Shown here piece by piece: positions 23,483 to 35,507 of a stretch of 64,000 bases of DNA. The notes beneath the pieces are model-generated. The model was not told where the DNA came from, did no database searches, and was given only the letters and a program-made list of their open reading frames with translations. Each line of letters opens with the position of its first letter. The stretch's first letter is position 1. The DNA is from Allomyces arbusculus (Eukaryota; Blastocladiomycota; Blastocladiomycetes; Blastocladiales; Blastocladiaceae), in the NCBI GenBank assembly GCA_027604705.1, contig JADHYV010000006.1, positions 248,001 through 312,000 of the forward strand. Reading direction: 5' to 3'. The translations under genes and the position numbers were made by a program.

Positions 23483-23976
23483 GGCTGGTGGTGGAGTCGG
23501 CTTGGGTGGGGTGGAGAGCGCGCGCGCGCGGGCGGGGGCGGTCAGCGGAATCGACGGCGGTGGAGAGAGTGCGGCGTCTTGGGACGAGTGAGGAGCTCGA
23601 GCGAGAACGTACTTGCAGAAGCCACTTGGAGGAGAGGAGGAGGTTGGAGCGACGACCCGTGAGCGAAAGGAAATGAACAGCAAGGCCAGAATGTGATCTC
23701 CGGTTCATGACGCGAATCCACCTCGCCTGTGAGTCACATTCCCTTGGCTCTTGCCAGGCACCGAGCAATTGGACAGTGGATATGAACGAAGCTGGACGTG
23801 TCGATTCGATGGCTCTGCGACGATCCATTGTTGAATATGAGCACGGCGCTTTCAAACGGCAAAATATTCACATTGAACCCGTCAAATCATGTAATATTTA
23901 CATTCTCGGTCGACGCCAGACAAACTGAATCGACCGAACCCAATGGCGAACCTGGATCCAGCGAGGGGAATGGCGG
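23483..23976. other. Intergenic, ITPase upstream region
   Basis: Between the ITPase ATG and the MsrB stop codon, both genes on the minus strand. It holds the ITPase promoter and leader (or the optional N-terminal extension to 23683). AT-richer around 23830-23930. No other gene is evident. Confidence 0.4.
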
Positions 23977-24516
23977 TTACTCTTTGGTAAACTGCAAACT
24001 GACGCTGTTGACGCAGTGCCGCTCGTCGGTCGGCGTCGGGAATCCTTCGCCCTTGAAGACGTGGCCCAAGTGACCACCACAGTTCGTGCAAAGGCTACGG
24101 AGAACGCCATGTCAGCCTGGCAGCAAGCGACCAAATCAAAACGCAGAGGACAACACCGGACATTTCAATGCGCGTCATGAACAGCGATTTGTCCTCCCGG
24201 CGCGTGACGGCGCCCGGAATCGCGTCAAAGAACGCGGCTACCATTCGATCGTTTCAGTCAGTCGCTGGCCGACGAAGCGTGGGTGCAGCAAGCACGTACG
24301 CCAGCCGCATCCACTGTCAAACTTGGTCGTGCTCTTGTAGAGCGGCGCCCTGCACGCGGCGCAGAGATAGGTGCCGTTCTCAAAGTACTTGTTGTACTCG
24401 CCAGTGCCGGCGCGCTCGGTCCCTGCCTGCCGCAGCACGCGGAACTGCTCGGGCGACAAGATCGCGCGCCATTCGTCGTCGGACTTGGTGACGCGGGGGC
24501 CGTTGTTGGTGCTCAT
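23977..24516 (-). CDS. Methionine-R-sulfoxide reductase B
   Basis: Reduces methionine-R-sulfoxide in proteins. Exon 1 (24516-24300) runs from [20 protein letters not shown] to the first zinc pair (CAACRAP) and SGCGW. A 62-nt intron (24238-24299) leads to exon 2 (24237-24157: [11 protein letters not shown]...MTRIEMS). A second 62-nt intron (24095-24156) leads to exon 3, with the second zinc pair ([10 protein letters not shown]) and the catalytic Cys in RHCVNS, ending FTKE. The three parts make a complete MsrB of about 130 residues. Exon 2/exon 3 phases disagree by one base with the only canonical sites I find, so either a non-standard splice site or a one-base sequence error is present. TATATAA sits just upstream of the ATG, too close for an ordinary TATA box of this start. 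Confidence 0.9.
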
Positions 24517-24848
24517 GGTTGGTTATATAATTGGCGAGCTGGTCGTTCGAGGTTTTGCAGCGAGAGAGGGGAGAGAGAAAATGAGAGGGTGGGCGATATG
24601 TGGTCGTGGAGTCGCCGGTCGCGCTTTGTCGCTTTGAGACGTGCCAGGTAGAGACAAGACATGCTCGGTCAGCGATCGCCACAGATCCGCCGCTGCAACG
24701 CCAAGTCCCCGCAGTCCTGATCCGCAGTCTCGTCAGCATGAACGATCCTCATCATTCCACCACCTGGAATATTCAGTTGCCTTTGGACGTTTCGAGTGAC
24801 CGAGGCCCACATTTTGCCAGGAAATCTTCCTCGGCGCTCCAACCAAAG
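24517..24848. other. Intergenic, MsrB upstream region
   Basis: 332 bp between MsrB and the 3' end of the AcpS gene (both minus strand). CCAATTATATAACC lies directly before the MsrB ATG on the minus strand. No gene seen. Confidence 0.4.
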
Positions 24849-25525
24849 TTACGACTTCAAAGATGTATTCGCCGATTCTACCTTTCGTTCCTCAACCGCG
24901 TCCTCGGCGCACAATGAGAGCATTCCCTCCACAACGACCATAGCCACAAGGTGGTCGCCGTCGTGCGAGACGGAGAGGTGCACCGTTGGAGCAAGACGCT
25001 CTAGATTTGGCACGTCATGGAACCGGAGACTTGGTTTTGCTACCGTTCAAATCGTCGCGGATGGATTGTCAGTCTTGACTGGTCAATGCTCAGCGCGTAC
25101 GTGACATGCGTACCTCCGCACTTGGTTACGGAAACATTTTGCCAAGTCAACTTGGCGTGCGGGAAGCATGCCTTGTACGCGGCCTCCTTGGCGGCCCATC
25201 TGGATGGTTTGGTGATGCCAATCATCAGGAGATGATGCTTTGTGTTCAATCGTGTGATGGGATCCTCGAACCTCAACGTAACAAACCGCTGCAAGACTGG
25301 GTCGGCAAGCAACGATCCGCCCAACGACGCTGTTTCCGTGCTGCCTTGCGACCGCGTGAGTTTCAGGCGCTCAAACTCGCGGTGCTCCTCGTTCGTCAAA
25401 ACGCGCCGCAGAAACCGATGCTGGCGGTGTGCTCGACCTTGCGTGACGAGACGATTCGCGAGCTGAACCAGGCGCCGCGTATCCAGCAAGTCAACACCGA
25501 TTCCGAGAATGCCGCGCGCCGCCAT
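24849..25525 (-). CDS. Holo-ACP synthase (AcpS-type phosphopantetheinyl transferase)
   Basis: Transfers 4'-phosphopantetheine from CoA to acyl carrier protein; in fungi this small AcpS-like enzyme serves mitochondrial type II fatty-acid synthesis. Exon 1 (25525-25278) has the metal-binding start GILGIGVDLLDTRRL and RVLTNEEHREF. Exon 2 (25199-25114) has WAAKEAAYKAC with the second conserved acidic residue, then LTWQNVSV. Exon 3 (25039-24849) has KPSLRF and the conserved VHLSVSHDGDHLVAMV. Introns are 78 nt (25200-25277, GTTGAG...CCAG) and 74 nt (25040-25113, GTACGC...GTAG); phases match, giving 174 residues. The start is the first ATG before GIGVD. The first intron is a multiple of three and open, so an unspliced reading also exists. 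No clear targeting peptide is visible at this start. Confidence 0.88.
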
Positions 25526-25921
25526 CGCGAATTTGCCGTGGAGAGCCACTTGAGCGAGCGTCGCGTGAAGACCCGAAGCAATCTCCTTGGCTTTAACGAG
25601 CTGGAGAAAAGGATGAAGGTGGAACTGGAGAGTGGCAAGAAGAGGAGAGAGAACCGAAATTTCATTTACCGCCCACGTGGGCAGGATCTATTCACCATGG
25701 CAAGCTGCGCGTGAGCTGGTCACCTCATTTTTCGACCACGGCCGGTCCCGTCCTGGCCACCTCAAGGAAGTTGCAACTTGCGGCATTGGCAGCGCAACGA
25801 CCCTCGCGCCCGATCCCCCCTTGTCGCGGGCAAGTTGTTCAAGTGAATATCAACTTGATCAGCTGCAAGTGAGCTCGCTGAGCCGTTTGTTCACGACGTC
25901 AAGGACCAGGACGCGCGAATC
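25526..25921. promoter_or_regulatory. Divergent promoter region
   Basis: 396 bp between the divergent AcpS and exportin-4 start codons; both promoters must lie here. No clear TATA box or named motif. The exportin side contains CAAGTTGTTCAAGTGAATATCAACTTGATC. Confidence 0.45.
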
Positions 25922-28900
25922 ATGTCAGACCAGTTTGTTCAAGTGCTTCGCCAAGTCGAGGCCGCGTGCGATGACTTCCAGGTGATTATGGATCTCGACA
26001 GCAATTGCCATGACGGCCGAAATTGCGATACCAATGTTCACAAGCTCATTCAGCCGGGAACCGACGACCTAGATCCCCGCCACGCGGCAAGCCGGTGAGC
26101 AGGCGCTCGTTCAGTTTCGCGAGGCACCCGGAATTCACGACGCGGCGCTGTTCGTATTGAGTACGTTGCGCCCGCACGCCGAATTGATTCGTGACGGCAA
26201 AGAATCTGACGTTTCGGGTTCGCACAAGAGCACTCGACCAATGAGTTTGCGCGCTACAATGCTGCCATGGCTGTGACCACGTCGATCTCGCGCGAGGCCG
26301 GCCCGCTGGCCAACTGCAACACCTACATCCAGGACCTGATCTCGATTGCGATGGGGTGCGTGGCGTGCTCGCTTCGATCCGGCTCGTTTTCCAGGAAATC
26401 TGACTGTTCGACTTTCTCCACTTGTCAGCGGCAAACCTACCGCGGCGTGGGTGCGCCAGGCTGTTCAGGCCGCGGCCGCCGTCACGAAGCGGCAGTACAC
26501 GACCGACCCGAGCCTGCTCATGATGGTCATTCAGCAGCTGCACGACTCGTCCGACGCTGACCTGACGACGCCCGGGCTCGGGAGCATGTTTGCACTCATG
26601 TTCATGCGCGCGCTCCTCGACGTTTTCAACGACGCCAAGATTGCCCCGTCGCCCGTCGTGCACACGCAGTGCCAGCGGCACTTCCAGGTGCGCTTGCTTC
26701 TCACGATCAAAGCACCCCGCAAACCGCACTCACCCAATTTTCCGATCGCCACAGTCGCACCACCTGCACTCGCTGCTCAAGCAGGTCATTACCGAGCTCC
26801 TACGCCTTCTCCCCGTCGCGCAAACGCAGCTCCCGCATTTCACGCAAACGACGCTGATCATCCGGTTCGGTCTCGCGTGCGAGCTGCTCGAGCGGCACCT
26901 GTCGTGGGATTTCTCGACGCACACGTTTGAGCCGAGCTACACGCCATCGAGCGACGTGGACCTGTCGCCCATCGAGTTGCCTGCGGCGTGGGCGCCGATT
27001 TTGCTCGACCCGCAAGTCGTGCCGATGCTGTTTGCGTGGACGGCGCTCGCCGCGACGACGAGCTCCGACCACTTCCGCGTGCCGCTGCACCGCATGTTCC
27101 AGTCGCTCAACCTGCTCAGCTGCGCCGAGGCGCTGCCGCGCACGTTGTCGGAGAATCCTGCCGAGCAGGCGCGCGCGACGGTCGCGTTTTGCACGAGTCT
27201 CGTGCAGGGCATGCACCAGTTGCTCGCGATCATGGCCAAACAGTTCAATGGGCCACTGCTCAACGGAATTGGTGGAATCCTGCGCCGGATTGGACATCAT
27301 TTCCCCATCGATACGGTGCTCGCGCACGTGCCCGGCTTCCTCGAGTTCTTGAAGGATATCGGCCGGCTCACGGTCGTGTCGCTGCAGCTGCACGGCAAGT
27401 CGGAGGAGGAGCGCTCGTGGCTCGAGGAGGCCGGGCAGGAATTGTTGGCCATGTGGGCGCGCGTCGGTGCGTTCTGCCGCTTTCGTGCACCACTGATTGC
27501 GGTTCACTGACCCACTTGCTGTCATAGCCTCGCAGGCGCTCCGGCTTCGGGCCGAGAACTCGTTGCCGCAGGCGTGGGGCCACGATCTGGCGTCACTCGC
27601 CAACCAGATCGTGCAGGCGTTTGTACACGAGAAAATGGCGCCGCCTGCCGAGGAGCTCGACGAAGACAACTTTTCCGAGGACATCGATACGTACAAGGAC
27701 TGGGAAACCTACGAGGACACGCTCACCGACGTTGCCACACTCGCGCGACTCGATGCGGCCACCTCCGCGGCATACCTCGCGTCCGCGCTGCAGTCGACGA
27801 TTCAGCGGTTCCCGACGCTGTCAATGGACGCACTGTGCGCGCACTGGGAGGCGACGCACTGGTTGCTCCTCATCACGGGATCGTTTTTGGCGGACAAGGC
27901 CGAGAACGAGGTCGCGCTCGTGCCCGCCGAACTCGTCGCCGTGCCGGGCGCGAGTGTCCAGCAACTTGCTGAGGCGATGCTGCAGCTGCTCGACTTTTTG
28001 TGCGCAACTCCGTCGGCGTCGTCGCCGACCGTCATGGAGTCGCAGTGGTGGGTCCTGGAACGGTGGGTCAAGTGCTACGTGCTCGCCGACCGCGAAGAAT
28101 ATGCGCACGCGGGTCCCTTGCTCGGCGCATTTGGCGCGTCCGCATTGCAGTTTGTCGTGGTCCGTGCCGCGACCGTGTTCCAGCAGTACGGCGCCGAGTC
28201 GGGCGTCCTGACGCAGGTGATTCGTGTTTTGCTCGGCGTGTCAAAAGTGCGCGTGTTGCGGCAGGCGATGCTGCAGCTGCCCGAGTTTTATGACTTGGCG
28301 CGCCAGTTTATGCAGGGTCTTGACGGGTTCCCCGAGGCCGTCTACTCGGGCATGGTCGAGGCGCTTGTTCGCATTGGCACGGCCGCGCAGTCGGGCGAGG
28401 GCATGGACTTGGTGGCCAATGTCGTCAATTCAATTTCGACCGAGTTTGCCAAGCTCGCCGGCACGCGCGATTTGCAGGCGCCGAGGAATTTGCAGCGGCT
28501 GACGCGGTGTCTCGAGGTACGGCTCCGAAACTCCCTGCGCATCCATGCGCCGTTGTTGAAATGCAACTCACTGCACTTGCTTTCAAACAGATGCTGACGG
28601 GTATCGCGAGCGCGACTGACATTAGCAACGTGACGACGCTCGCTCCGGCGCTGCTCCCCTTTTTCACAGCGTTCCCAGGCATGATGGCGTCGGTCGGGTA
28701 CATCACCGAGCTGTGGCCCTTCGTCTTCGACATTCTCTACCGGTTCAGCCAGGGCGACGTGTTCATGGTCCTCGAGCCCGCACAGGCACAGGCCGTGCTC
28801 GCGGCCTACACAGCGCTCGCCTTCGAGTATTGCCGCACGTCCACGACCACGACCACGACCACCGCCACGGGCATGATTCTCGAAGAAGAGCGCAAGGCCG

Positions 28901-29586
28901 TCCTGTGCGTGATCCTCGACACGGCCGCCCTCCTCGCCGAAGAACGCGACCGCACGGACCTCCTGGCCGCGGTCATCGGCGCGTGGGTTGCGCTAGTTCC
29001 CCACGTCGTGCACCGCGCCGCACTCGAAATCCCAAGCGTCGCGTTGACCGTCGCGCGCGTCGCGCGCACCCTGCTCGTGCACCACCAGCCACACCTGCAC
29101 GCCGCGACCTGGGCCCAGATCCCGCTCGCGCACGTAGTCCCCACGTCAGCCCTCCCGCGTGTCTCCGACCCGGTCGCCGCGATCTGGACCCCGCTCGGCG
29201 CGGCACTCGCGTTCATGGTGCGCGACTCGGTCGTGCCGAGCGTGGTCGCGGCCGGGCTCGAGGCGGCTGCGCTCGTGGACGTGGGCGTGTGCCCCGCGGC
29301 GGCAGAGGTCGCGGACGAGTTGCTCGCGACGCTCGTGCACGTGGCGCTGTTCCAGCGGACGAATTCGGAGCACCTGGAGCCGCTCGCGACGGCTGTGGTC
29401 GAATTGGCGGGCAAGCGGCCGCAATCGCTCGTGCGTGTCGCGCATTTGGTGGCTGCGCAGAACCCCAAGGCGGTGCCGGTGCTTGAGCAGCTGGTTGCGG
29501 CGACGCGCATGGAGCGGTCGGATTATTGGACGGCGTTTTGCGAGGTGGTCGCGCAGGCCAAGGGGCTCGCGCCGCCGCAGTTGTGA
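25922..29586 (+). CDS. XPO4: Exportin-4 (importin-beta family)
   Basis: A Ran-GTP-dependent karyopherin; exportin-4 is known to carry eIF5A and other proteins across the nuclear pore. Seven exons join with matching phases: 25922-25981, 26073-26160, 26229-26355, 26429-26687, 26755-27466, 27528-28516 and 28591-29586 (introns 91, 68, 73, 67, 61 and 74 nt). They total 1,076 residues, close to the animal protein (about 1,150). The N-terminal HEAT region is seen as EQALVQFREAP and NEFARYNAAMAV. Family-specific stretches are HWLLLITGSFLAD, followed by a Pro-Ala-Glu-Leu segment, and LERWVKCYVLAD with GPLLGAFGA. The rest is helical repeat with a Thr-rich loop (TSTTTTTTTATG) in the last exon. Exportin-4 is missing from well-studied yeasts but occurs in animals, plants and early fungi, which helps place the organism. 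Confidence 0.88.
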
Positions 29587-30008
29587 TAAGAAGTGGGGCA
29601 CGGGTTTGTGCCGAATCTGTGCAGTACATGTTGTTTTGCGTGCGCATGTTTTGGCTCAGTGCGAGCAGTTCCAGCAGGGCCTCGAATGAAAGAGCGCGTC
29701 ATTTGAGGCTCTCCACTGGACAGGCGGCCTGCTCGGTTTCTTTTGTCACAATTGTTGCCTTTGTGCGTTCAAGCCAAGGGCGGTGGCAACTGAGAACTCA
29801 TCAAGACAACCATCAACAAGCCATCAACCAGTTCTTGCGTCATCAGCTCTGCACGTTATTCCTCCCCTCTGCATCTTCAGCCCCACGGCTGCACGAAAAC
29901 GGCGATATGGATCCTCATGGCCGGAACCTGACAGCGGCAAACAGCGCGGAGTGCGGCTTGATTCCCACTTCGACCACCGACGACTCACCCGGTTCCAGCT
30001 CCCACAAA
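29587..30008. other. Intergenic
   Basis: About 420 bp after exportin-4, carrying its 3' UTR. I see no continuation of the truncated minus-strand gene that begins at 30254 and no other homology. Confidence 0.4.
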
Positions 30009-30254
30009 TCAACAGCAGCTGTAGCATATCTCAGCGTCGGCAGCGGTCCGCGCATGACGCTTGCGTGGGCGCACGGTTTCCGCGACAATCTCGATCTCGC
30101 TGTTGGCGTCGCCGTCGTCGTCGGACAACAGCATTACGGTGCCGCCGTCATCGGATACGTCGAGCTCCACGACCTCGATGGCAGAGGCCTTGCACTTGGT
30201 TCCGCGGCGCTCGCTGCCGCTGGCGTGGTGGTCGTCGTCTTGGTCGGAGTCCAT
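30009..30254 (-). pseudogene. 5' fragment of a GRDP-like/ubiquitin-like family gene
   Basis: Starts MDSDQDDDHHASGSE and continues through an acidic stretch (LSDDDGDANSEIEIVAETV) into a basic patch (RPRKRHAR). The same order appears at the start of the neighbouring broken copy (ALSSDDDGDLEIVAETV then PPKRRAR, near 31.42-31.48 kb). Only this N-terminal part is left here; neither the WH.HxLDT domain nor the ubiquitin-like domain follows. It lies just downstream of that copy on the same strand, so a tandem duplication followed by truncation is likely. The basic patch after acidic residues could be a nuclear-localisation signal. Confidence 0.6.
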
Positions 30255-30552
30255 GGCGTTGGCGGAGAGCGCGGCAGTCGACGCTCAGGCGCGCTCAGCA
30301 ACATGTAATGAGAGACGCGTTGCCAGCGTTGACCGACTCGCTCTCGTTGGTGCGGTCCTCTCAGAACCCGCGCGCGAGACGTCAGCGCAGCAACGGGGAT
30401 TTGAGTCGTGTCAACTTGCTTCGCTGCAACTGACGTGGCGATGACTTGCGTCGACCAGGGACTCAATTGTACCTTTCCAATTGTCAGGACCTGCGCGTCA
30501 CAAAATATTGATAAGAAGCAACAATCCATGACGACCAGGAAACAACGTTGAT

Positions 30553-31538
30553 TCAGAAAAATTGCTTTACTTTCCTTCGTTCCACCATCAGCACCCACGC
30601 ATCCACAAACACGCATGCAAAAGTGACCTCGGGCGTGATCCCAACCTCGGCCGCTGTCGTCTCGCTCGGATTCAGAATCATCCCACCAAAAACCAGCATG
30701 TAGCCGTCGTAGCACGGCAAGAGGCCCGCCTGTTCTTGATAAATGTTCTGCAGTCGCGCCACCGTATCAGCCGGCTGCAAGCGACTTGCGTCTGTTACGC
30801 CAGTCAACCCCTTGACAAAGACTTGCATCACAATGCCACCACCAGGGTGAATCGTCAAAGAATTGTGCCAAATGACCTTGTGAATTGGCACATCGCCGCC
30901 GTCTTTGCACGCGTACCGCGCCCGGTAGCACTCGCGCGTGTTCGTCGCGGTTGCGAAAATCAGTGTCGCGCGCACCCTTGGGGTTGTGGTGAATCAAGAA
31001 GGGCAGCTTGGCGCACATGGCCACGTAGGACTTGGTGTCGAGAATGTGCGCGTGCCAGACGAGGTCAATAATCGGGCTTGGTGAGAGAAGTTGCGCATGG
31101 GCGTCGTGGTACGACGTTGAGGTATTCGAGCAGCAGTTTCGGGAGCATGGGCATGGGCATGGGGAAGCGCGCGTCGTGCTTCAGGTCGTCTTCGAGCGAC
31201 GACAAGTTGAGATCGTGCTCGAGAAATTGGACTTCGGCCGCATTCATGATGAGAAAATTGAAATGGGGCGCGACGGTCGCAGTGGCAGCAGGTGAGGTAG
31301 CGCCTGGTACAGGACGCGGCGGCGGTGGGGCCGAGTTGGTTGCGGCGAGTCGAGTGGGTACGTGCAGGTCCGAGGCAACCGCGGCGGCACGAGCCCGACG
31401 CTTGGGTGGGTGCACTGTTTCGGCGACAATTTCAAGATCGCCGTCGTCGTCGGACGAGAGCGCTACGACGTCGGCCTTCCGCTTGGCTCTGCGGCGTCAA
31501 TCATTGGCTGCATCTTGGTGGTCTTGCGCAGAAGACAT
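30553..31538 (-). pseudogene. GRDP-like + ubiquitin-like gene, broken
   Basis: A member of the local family that couples a GRDP-like (DUF1399) domain to a C-terminal ubiquitin-like domain. Pieces in order: start MSSAQDHQDAAND (31538), acidic and basic N-terminal stretch, AAEVQFLEHDLNLSSLEDDL, then SPIIDLVWHAHILDTKSYV and PFLIHHNPKG, then RECYRARYA. The ubiquitin-like part is MQVFVKGLTGVTDASRL, LVFGGMIL and AAEVGITPEVTFACVFVD. There is an in-frame TGA early in the N-terminal region, and frame changes between LLLEYLNVV and AQLLSPSP and again before RECYRARY. So the protein cannot be made as one chain. The ubiquitin-like domain is the best-preserved part and remains open. Confidence 0.75.
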
Positions 31539-32364
31539 GGTGCTGTTTACTGTCTGCCCGCCGGTCCTGTCGCCGGCGCGTTGAGCGTGCTGGCGCCGAC
31601 AACGGAGAGAAGAGCGCGAGATCATGGAAACGTCAACTCAGAAAAAGTCTTCCAGCCCAATCAAATCATGGCGAGACACTCATTTGACTCAGTCCATCCA
31701 GAACAAGGGGCACAGAACTTGCATTCAGGGCTGTTTAGAAACCTGGCTCTGTCGAATCAACCAAGCCGCACAATTTGAACGTCCAGCGATGCGCCAACTT
31801 GGTCTCTCTGCAACCTCACCCACAACCGAGCCATCCGCTCAACGACCCATCCCTTCGTCCCATCTTTCTCCATCCACCTCACGGCGCAAGTATGCTCGCT
31901 TCAACCGTCGCGCGCCCCGCCCGCGCATCAACATTACATTTCGCCAAGGTCGCCCAGAACGGCAGCATCTCCCCGTGGTGCGAAACTTGTTTCACAGATT
32001 GCAACCGAAACAGCCGTCCTTCGCACCAACCAAGATCATACTTGCGCGAAGTACGGAAGAAACACTCCATTTAATTGCCGCGGATGAGAACGGAGCGAGA
32101 GGGACCGGGAATTGGACGTCGACGGGAACCGAAAGCAGAAAGGGGGGTAAATAAATTGAGAGCAAATATACAGCAAGGCAAATCATGGTTTTTCCAATCC
32201 GACTCTACGCCAACGTGGCTCGCGAGCGCCAGCGCCATTTCCACACACACATCGAAATTTGAAGTCCACACCCAACGCGTCGTCACCTTGTCCTCGTCGT
32301 GTTTGGGTCATCATCATCTTGATCGTCTTCCTTTTACGTCGCCGTAGCAGCGCCGTCAGGCACT
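31539..32364. other. Intergenic
   Basis: About 825 bp between the broken GRDP-like gene and the 3' end of the MFS transporter. Several short plus-strand frames (for example from 31624) show no homology. I see nothing certain here. Confidence 0.35.
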
Positions 32365-34029
32365 TCACGAGTGCGGTGCCGTGGCGCGCACCGCTTGGCG
32401 GTCGCGGCGCACGAGGAAGTAGAAGATAATCGTGAGAATGATGCCGAGCGACGCGAGCGGCAGCATCGCGTAAATGCAGACGTCGTAGATGCGTGACGAC
32501 GGAACGCCCGAGGCGATCTGCGACTGGATCACGGCCGTGAACCCGACGCCGCCAATGACGCCGCCCATGGCCCACGCGGTCGTGGCAATCCCGTAGAGTG
32601 CGCCAAGATTCTTGGGCCCGACGACTTCGGCAATCAGCGACGGGACCACCCCGAGCGGCGCGCCATAGCACATGGTCAGGCACCACATGAACGGCAAAAA
32701 CAGCGCAAAGGAGCCCGTGTGGAACGAAATGAGCAGCAGGACCAGCGACACGATCGTGAGCGAAATCGAGACCATGAACAGGACCATGCGGTTGATCTTG
32801 TCGGACAAGACGCCAAACAGCAGCCGCCCGATCACGTTGAACAGGCCGTTCACGCCCGTGACCCACGTTGCCGTCGATGCCGTGATCCCCGTGAACGCCG
32901 TCTGCGCAATGTTGGCAATCCGCGACACCATGACGAGACCCGGAATCACGGCCAGGAAGTAAATGGCGCAGACCATGATGAAGTTACGCGAGATCAGGTC
33001 CACAAAGAAGGGGTTGCCGGGCGCCGACGGGTCTGAGCCGTGCGGGTCGACCATCTTCTTGGCGGGCGACGCCGGCTGCGAGGCATTGGCTACAAGCCCG
33101 GTCCCGTCATGATGGTCATGGTGCGCGTGGTGGTGCACCGTGTCCTCGGAATCATGGTGCGGCGCGTGCGGGTCGGGCACGTGGCCGTGAGAGTGCTCGG
33201 CGAGCGGGTTGTAGTCGGACGGCGGGAAACGCATCACGAGCCCTGCAATCACTTGGATCACAAAGTATGTGCACCCGAGCACAATGAACGTGTAGATCGG
33301 ACCGAGCGCCGAGAGCAGCGCCGCTTGTGAGAAGGACGCGATCACCGACCCGGCGCCAAACGACCCGACGGCCACGGCCGACGCGAAACCGCGCTTCTCG
33401 GCAAACCAGCGTTGCAGGACTAGATAGTCGGGGTAGAAATGAGATGTTAGCATCGCGATTCAAGAGTACGTGATGTGCCGCGTGATGCCTGCCGCGGCTG
33501 CGCCGACCGGTGGGCCGACGCGACCGAGCAGCGGCCATGTCCGCGGCCCAAGAAGAGCAAAGCGAGGCATACCAGCAATCGGCGTAATGTATGACAGCCC
33601 AATCCCGGTGCCGCCAATCACGCCAAACCCAACGTAGAGCACGGGCACGAGCTTGAGGTAGCAGCCAATCGCCGAAATCATTTGGCCGAGCATAAAGAGC
33701 GTGCCGCCAATGATCTCAATCTTGGTCGGCCCGTACCGCTCGAGGAACGGCCCGCCAATGCACGACGCAATGCCCAAAAACGCGACGGAAATGTAGAACG
33801 TCTCGGCAATTTCCTGCACCGACTCGGCCTCGACCATGTGCGCAATCGGGCCGTTGTAGACGGACCACGCGTAGAACGAGCCGGCACACATTTGCGCGAG
33901 CATCGACGCTGGAATCAGCATCCATCGCCGGAACGGCACCGACCCGATCAGGTACCGCGACCGCGCTTCTTGCTCAGGCGTTCGTCGCAACTTCGTGTCG
34001 GCGAAATGCTGCGCGATAAACTCGAACAT
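32365..34029 (-). CDS. OFA-type MFS transporter with His-rich central loop
   Basis: A 12-helix major facilitator protein resembling the oxalate:formate antiporter/monocarboxylate group; the substrate cannot be told from sequence. Exon 1 (34029-33573) starts MFEFIAQHFADTK and contains SFYAWSVYNGPI and FGVIGGTGIGLSYITPIA. A 153-nt intron (33420-33572, GTATGC...CTAG, branch-like GCTAAC) leads to exon 2 (33419-32365) with LQRWFAEKRGFASAVAVGSFG, NVIGRLLFGVLSDK and a last helix before VRRDRQ. The product is 503 residues. The loop between helices 6 and 7 carries a dense His/Asp cluster (HSHGHVPDPHAPHHDSED then VHHHAHHDHHDG), unusual for this group and like the metal-binding loops of zinc carriers. 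Identity as OFA-like MFS is firm; metal binding is inference. Confidence 0.85.
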
Positions 34030-35507
34030 GTTTACGGCGGTGGGTGATGATGAATGAGGTGCGGGTAAGGTTCGGATCGTGCGCGGGCGGATGGTAGGCG
34101 GGGCGAGCGAGCGGATTGCTTGCCCACGGGCGATTTGTCGGACGAAATTTGGCGCGCGAGCGGCAGCCGTGAAGAGTGCGTGAAGATGAGAGAGATGAGG
34201 TGCGGTGCGGCGCGGCAGAGAGAGAGGCGGGCGCGCGCGCTTGATGGTGTAGAGGTGAGGATGGATGCCGAGGGTAGTCGGAGATCTGGAGAAGACCAAA
34301 GAGCGAGGAGGAGGGGTGCGGGAGCGGCACGGTTTTTATACAGGCCAACGTCGAGCCCAAACGCGAGCGAGTGAGCGAGCGGGCACCAGCACAGCAGAGC
34401 AGCGCACGGACGCGCACGGCGAGCGACGGGCGTGCTCGGCCACCGACAGCTCACGACCCGGATCGCGCGAGCGCTGGCGTATCGTGCGTGCGGGTTCCTC
34501 GCGACGCCTCGGAGTTGCGCGCGAACGGCGCTGTGTGGATCCGCATCGGCACCAGCACACGAGGCCGGCTGCGCGCGCGCTCGTCGCGCAAGGTGAGAAA
34601 CGCGAGGATACGGCCGGGCGGCGCAAAGCTGCTGGATTATTTTTGGGCGATATCGCGCCCAAGCGGAGGACGTGCCCATGGGGGTCGCATCGTGTCATCG
34701 GGAATCATGGTTGTACGCGCGTGGGTAAGGGAGCATGAGCGCGGTGCTAAGCTGGGCAGCAAGAAGCGGACGTGTCGTGTGCAGACGGGAGACAGGGAAC
34801 GGGCCGGGCGACCTTGGCGCAATCAGAATTATCGGGCTGAACAAAGGCCGATGAGTGCATCTTGACACATTTGGGATGAGCATGCGTCTCTCCGGAAGAA
34901 AGAACATGCCTCGCTCTGCAGCCTGTTGCTGCGTCTTTGTGGGGCGTATTTAGTGCAGGGAGATGGGCAAGCAGGTTGCCCACGGGGGCCCTTCCCAATG
35001 ACGGTTGGCATGCATGACCAAAATTAGCCTCGGCTAGCTGGCCAGAAGCACTAGCGCATTTTGCGGCAGGTGGCAGAGATGGCCCCGTTTGAAGCGCGTT
35101 TTTGAAGGCAGGGAATGCAAACGATCAGGGTTCATGATAAGGGAGATTTGCCTTTTTCGGCCCGGCGCGTTCTCGTCTGATCAACTCTGACAGGTGGCCG
35201 GCCAGCCGCCCACAAGCTGATGCACGCGCGAACATGCGCGCTCGTCTCGCACTCGAGATGGGATAACGCACGTGGCTTTCGCGTGACGGGCCGTGACCAC
35301 AATTGCAGGGACATGTTCCCGGTTCAAGTCGCTGCCGACAACGGCATCTCGCAACATGCCGCATCAGCACCGACAGCTCGGTCAATTCAGTAACGCCCAA
35401 GCATTTTCTGAATTCGAGGCTGCAAGTCCGCGCTTCGATCCGCAACTGCTTGTAGTTGATCCGTCCACCAACCCAAATTTTCGGCGTTGCTGCTCATCTT
35501 TTGCATC
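34030..35507. other. Intergenic, MFS upstream region
   Basis: About 1.5 kb. The part near 34030-34350 should be the transporter promoter and leader (minus strand). The rest has no recognisable coding homology; long open frames between 34.0 and 34.7 kb arise from GC-rich, stop-poor sequence. Confidence 0.4.

Noticed and set aside
23483-23683. Longer ITPase start
   Set aside because: Not excluded, but the ATG at 23482 gives the normal family length; kept as an alternative in the entry.
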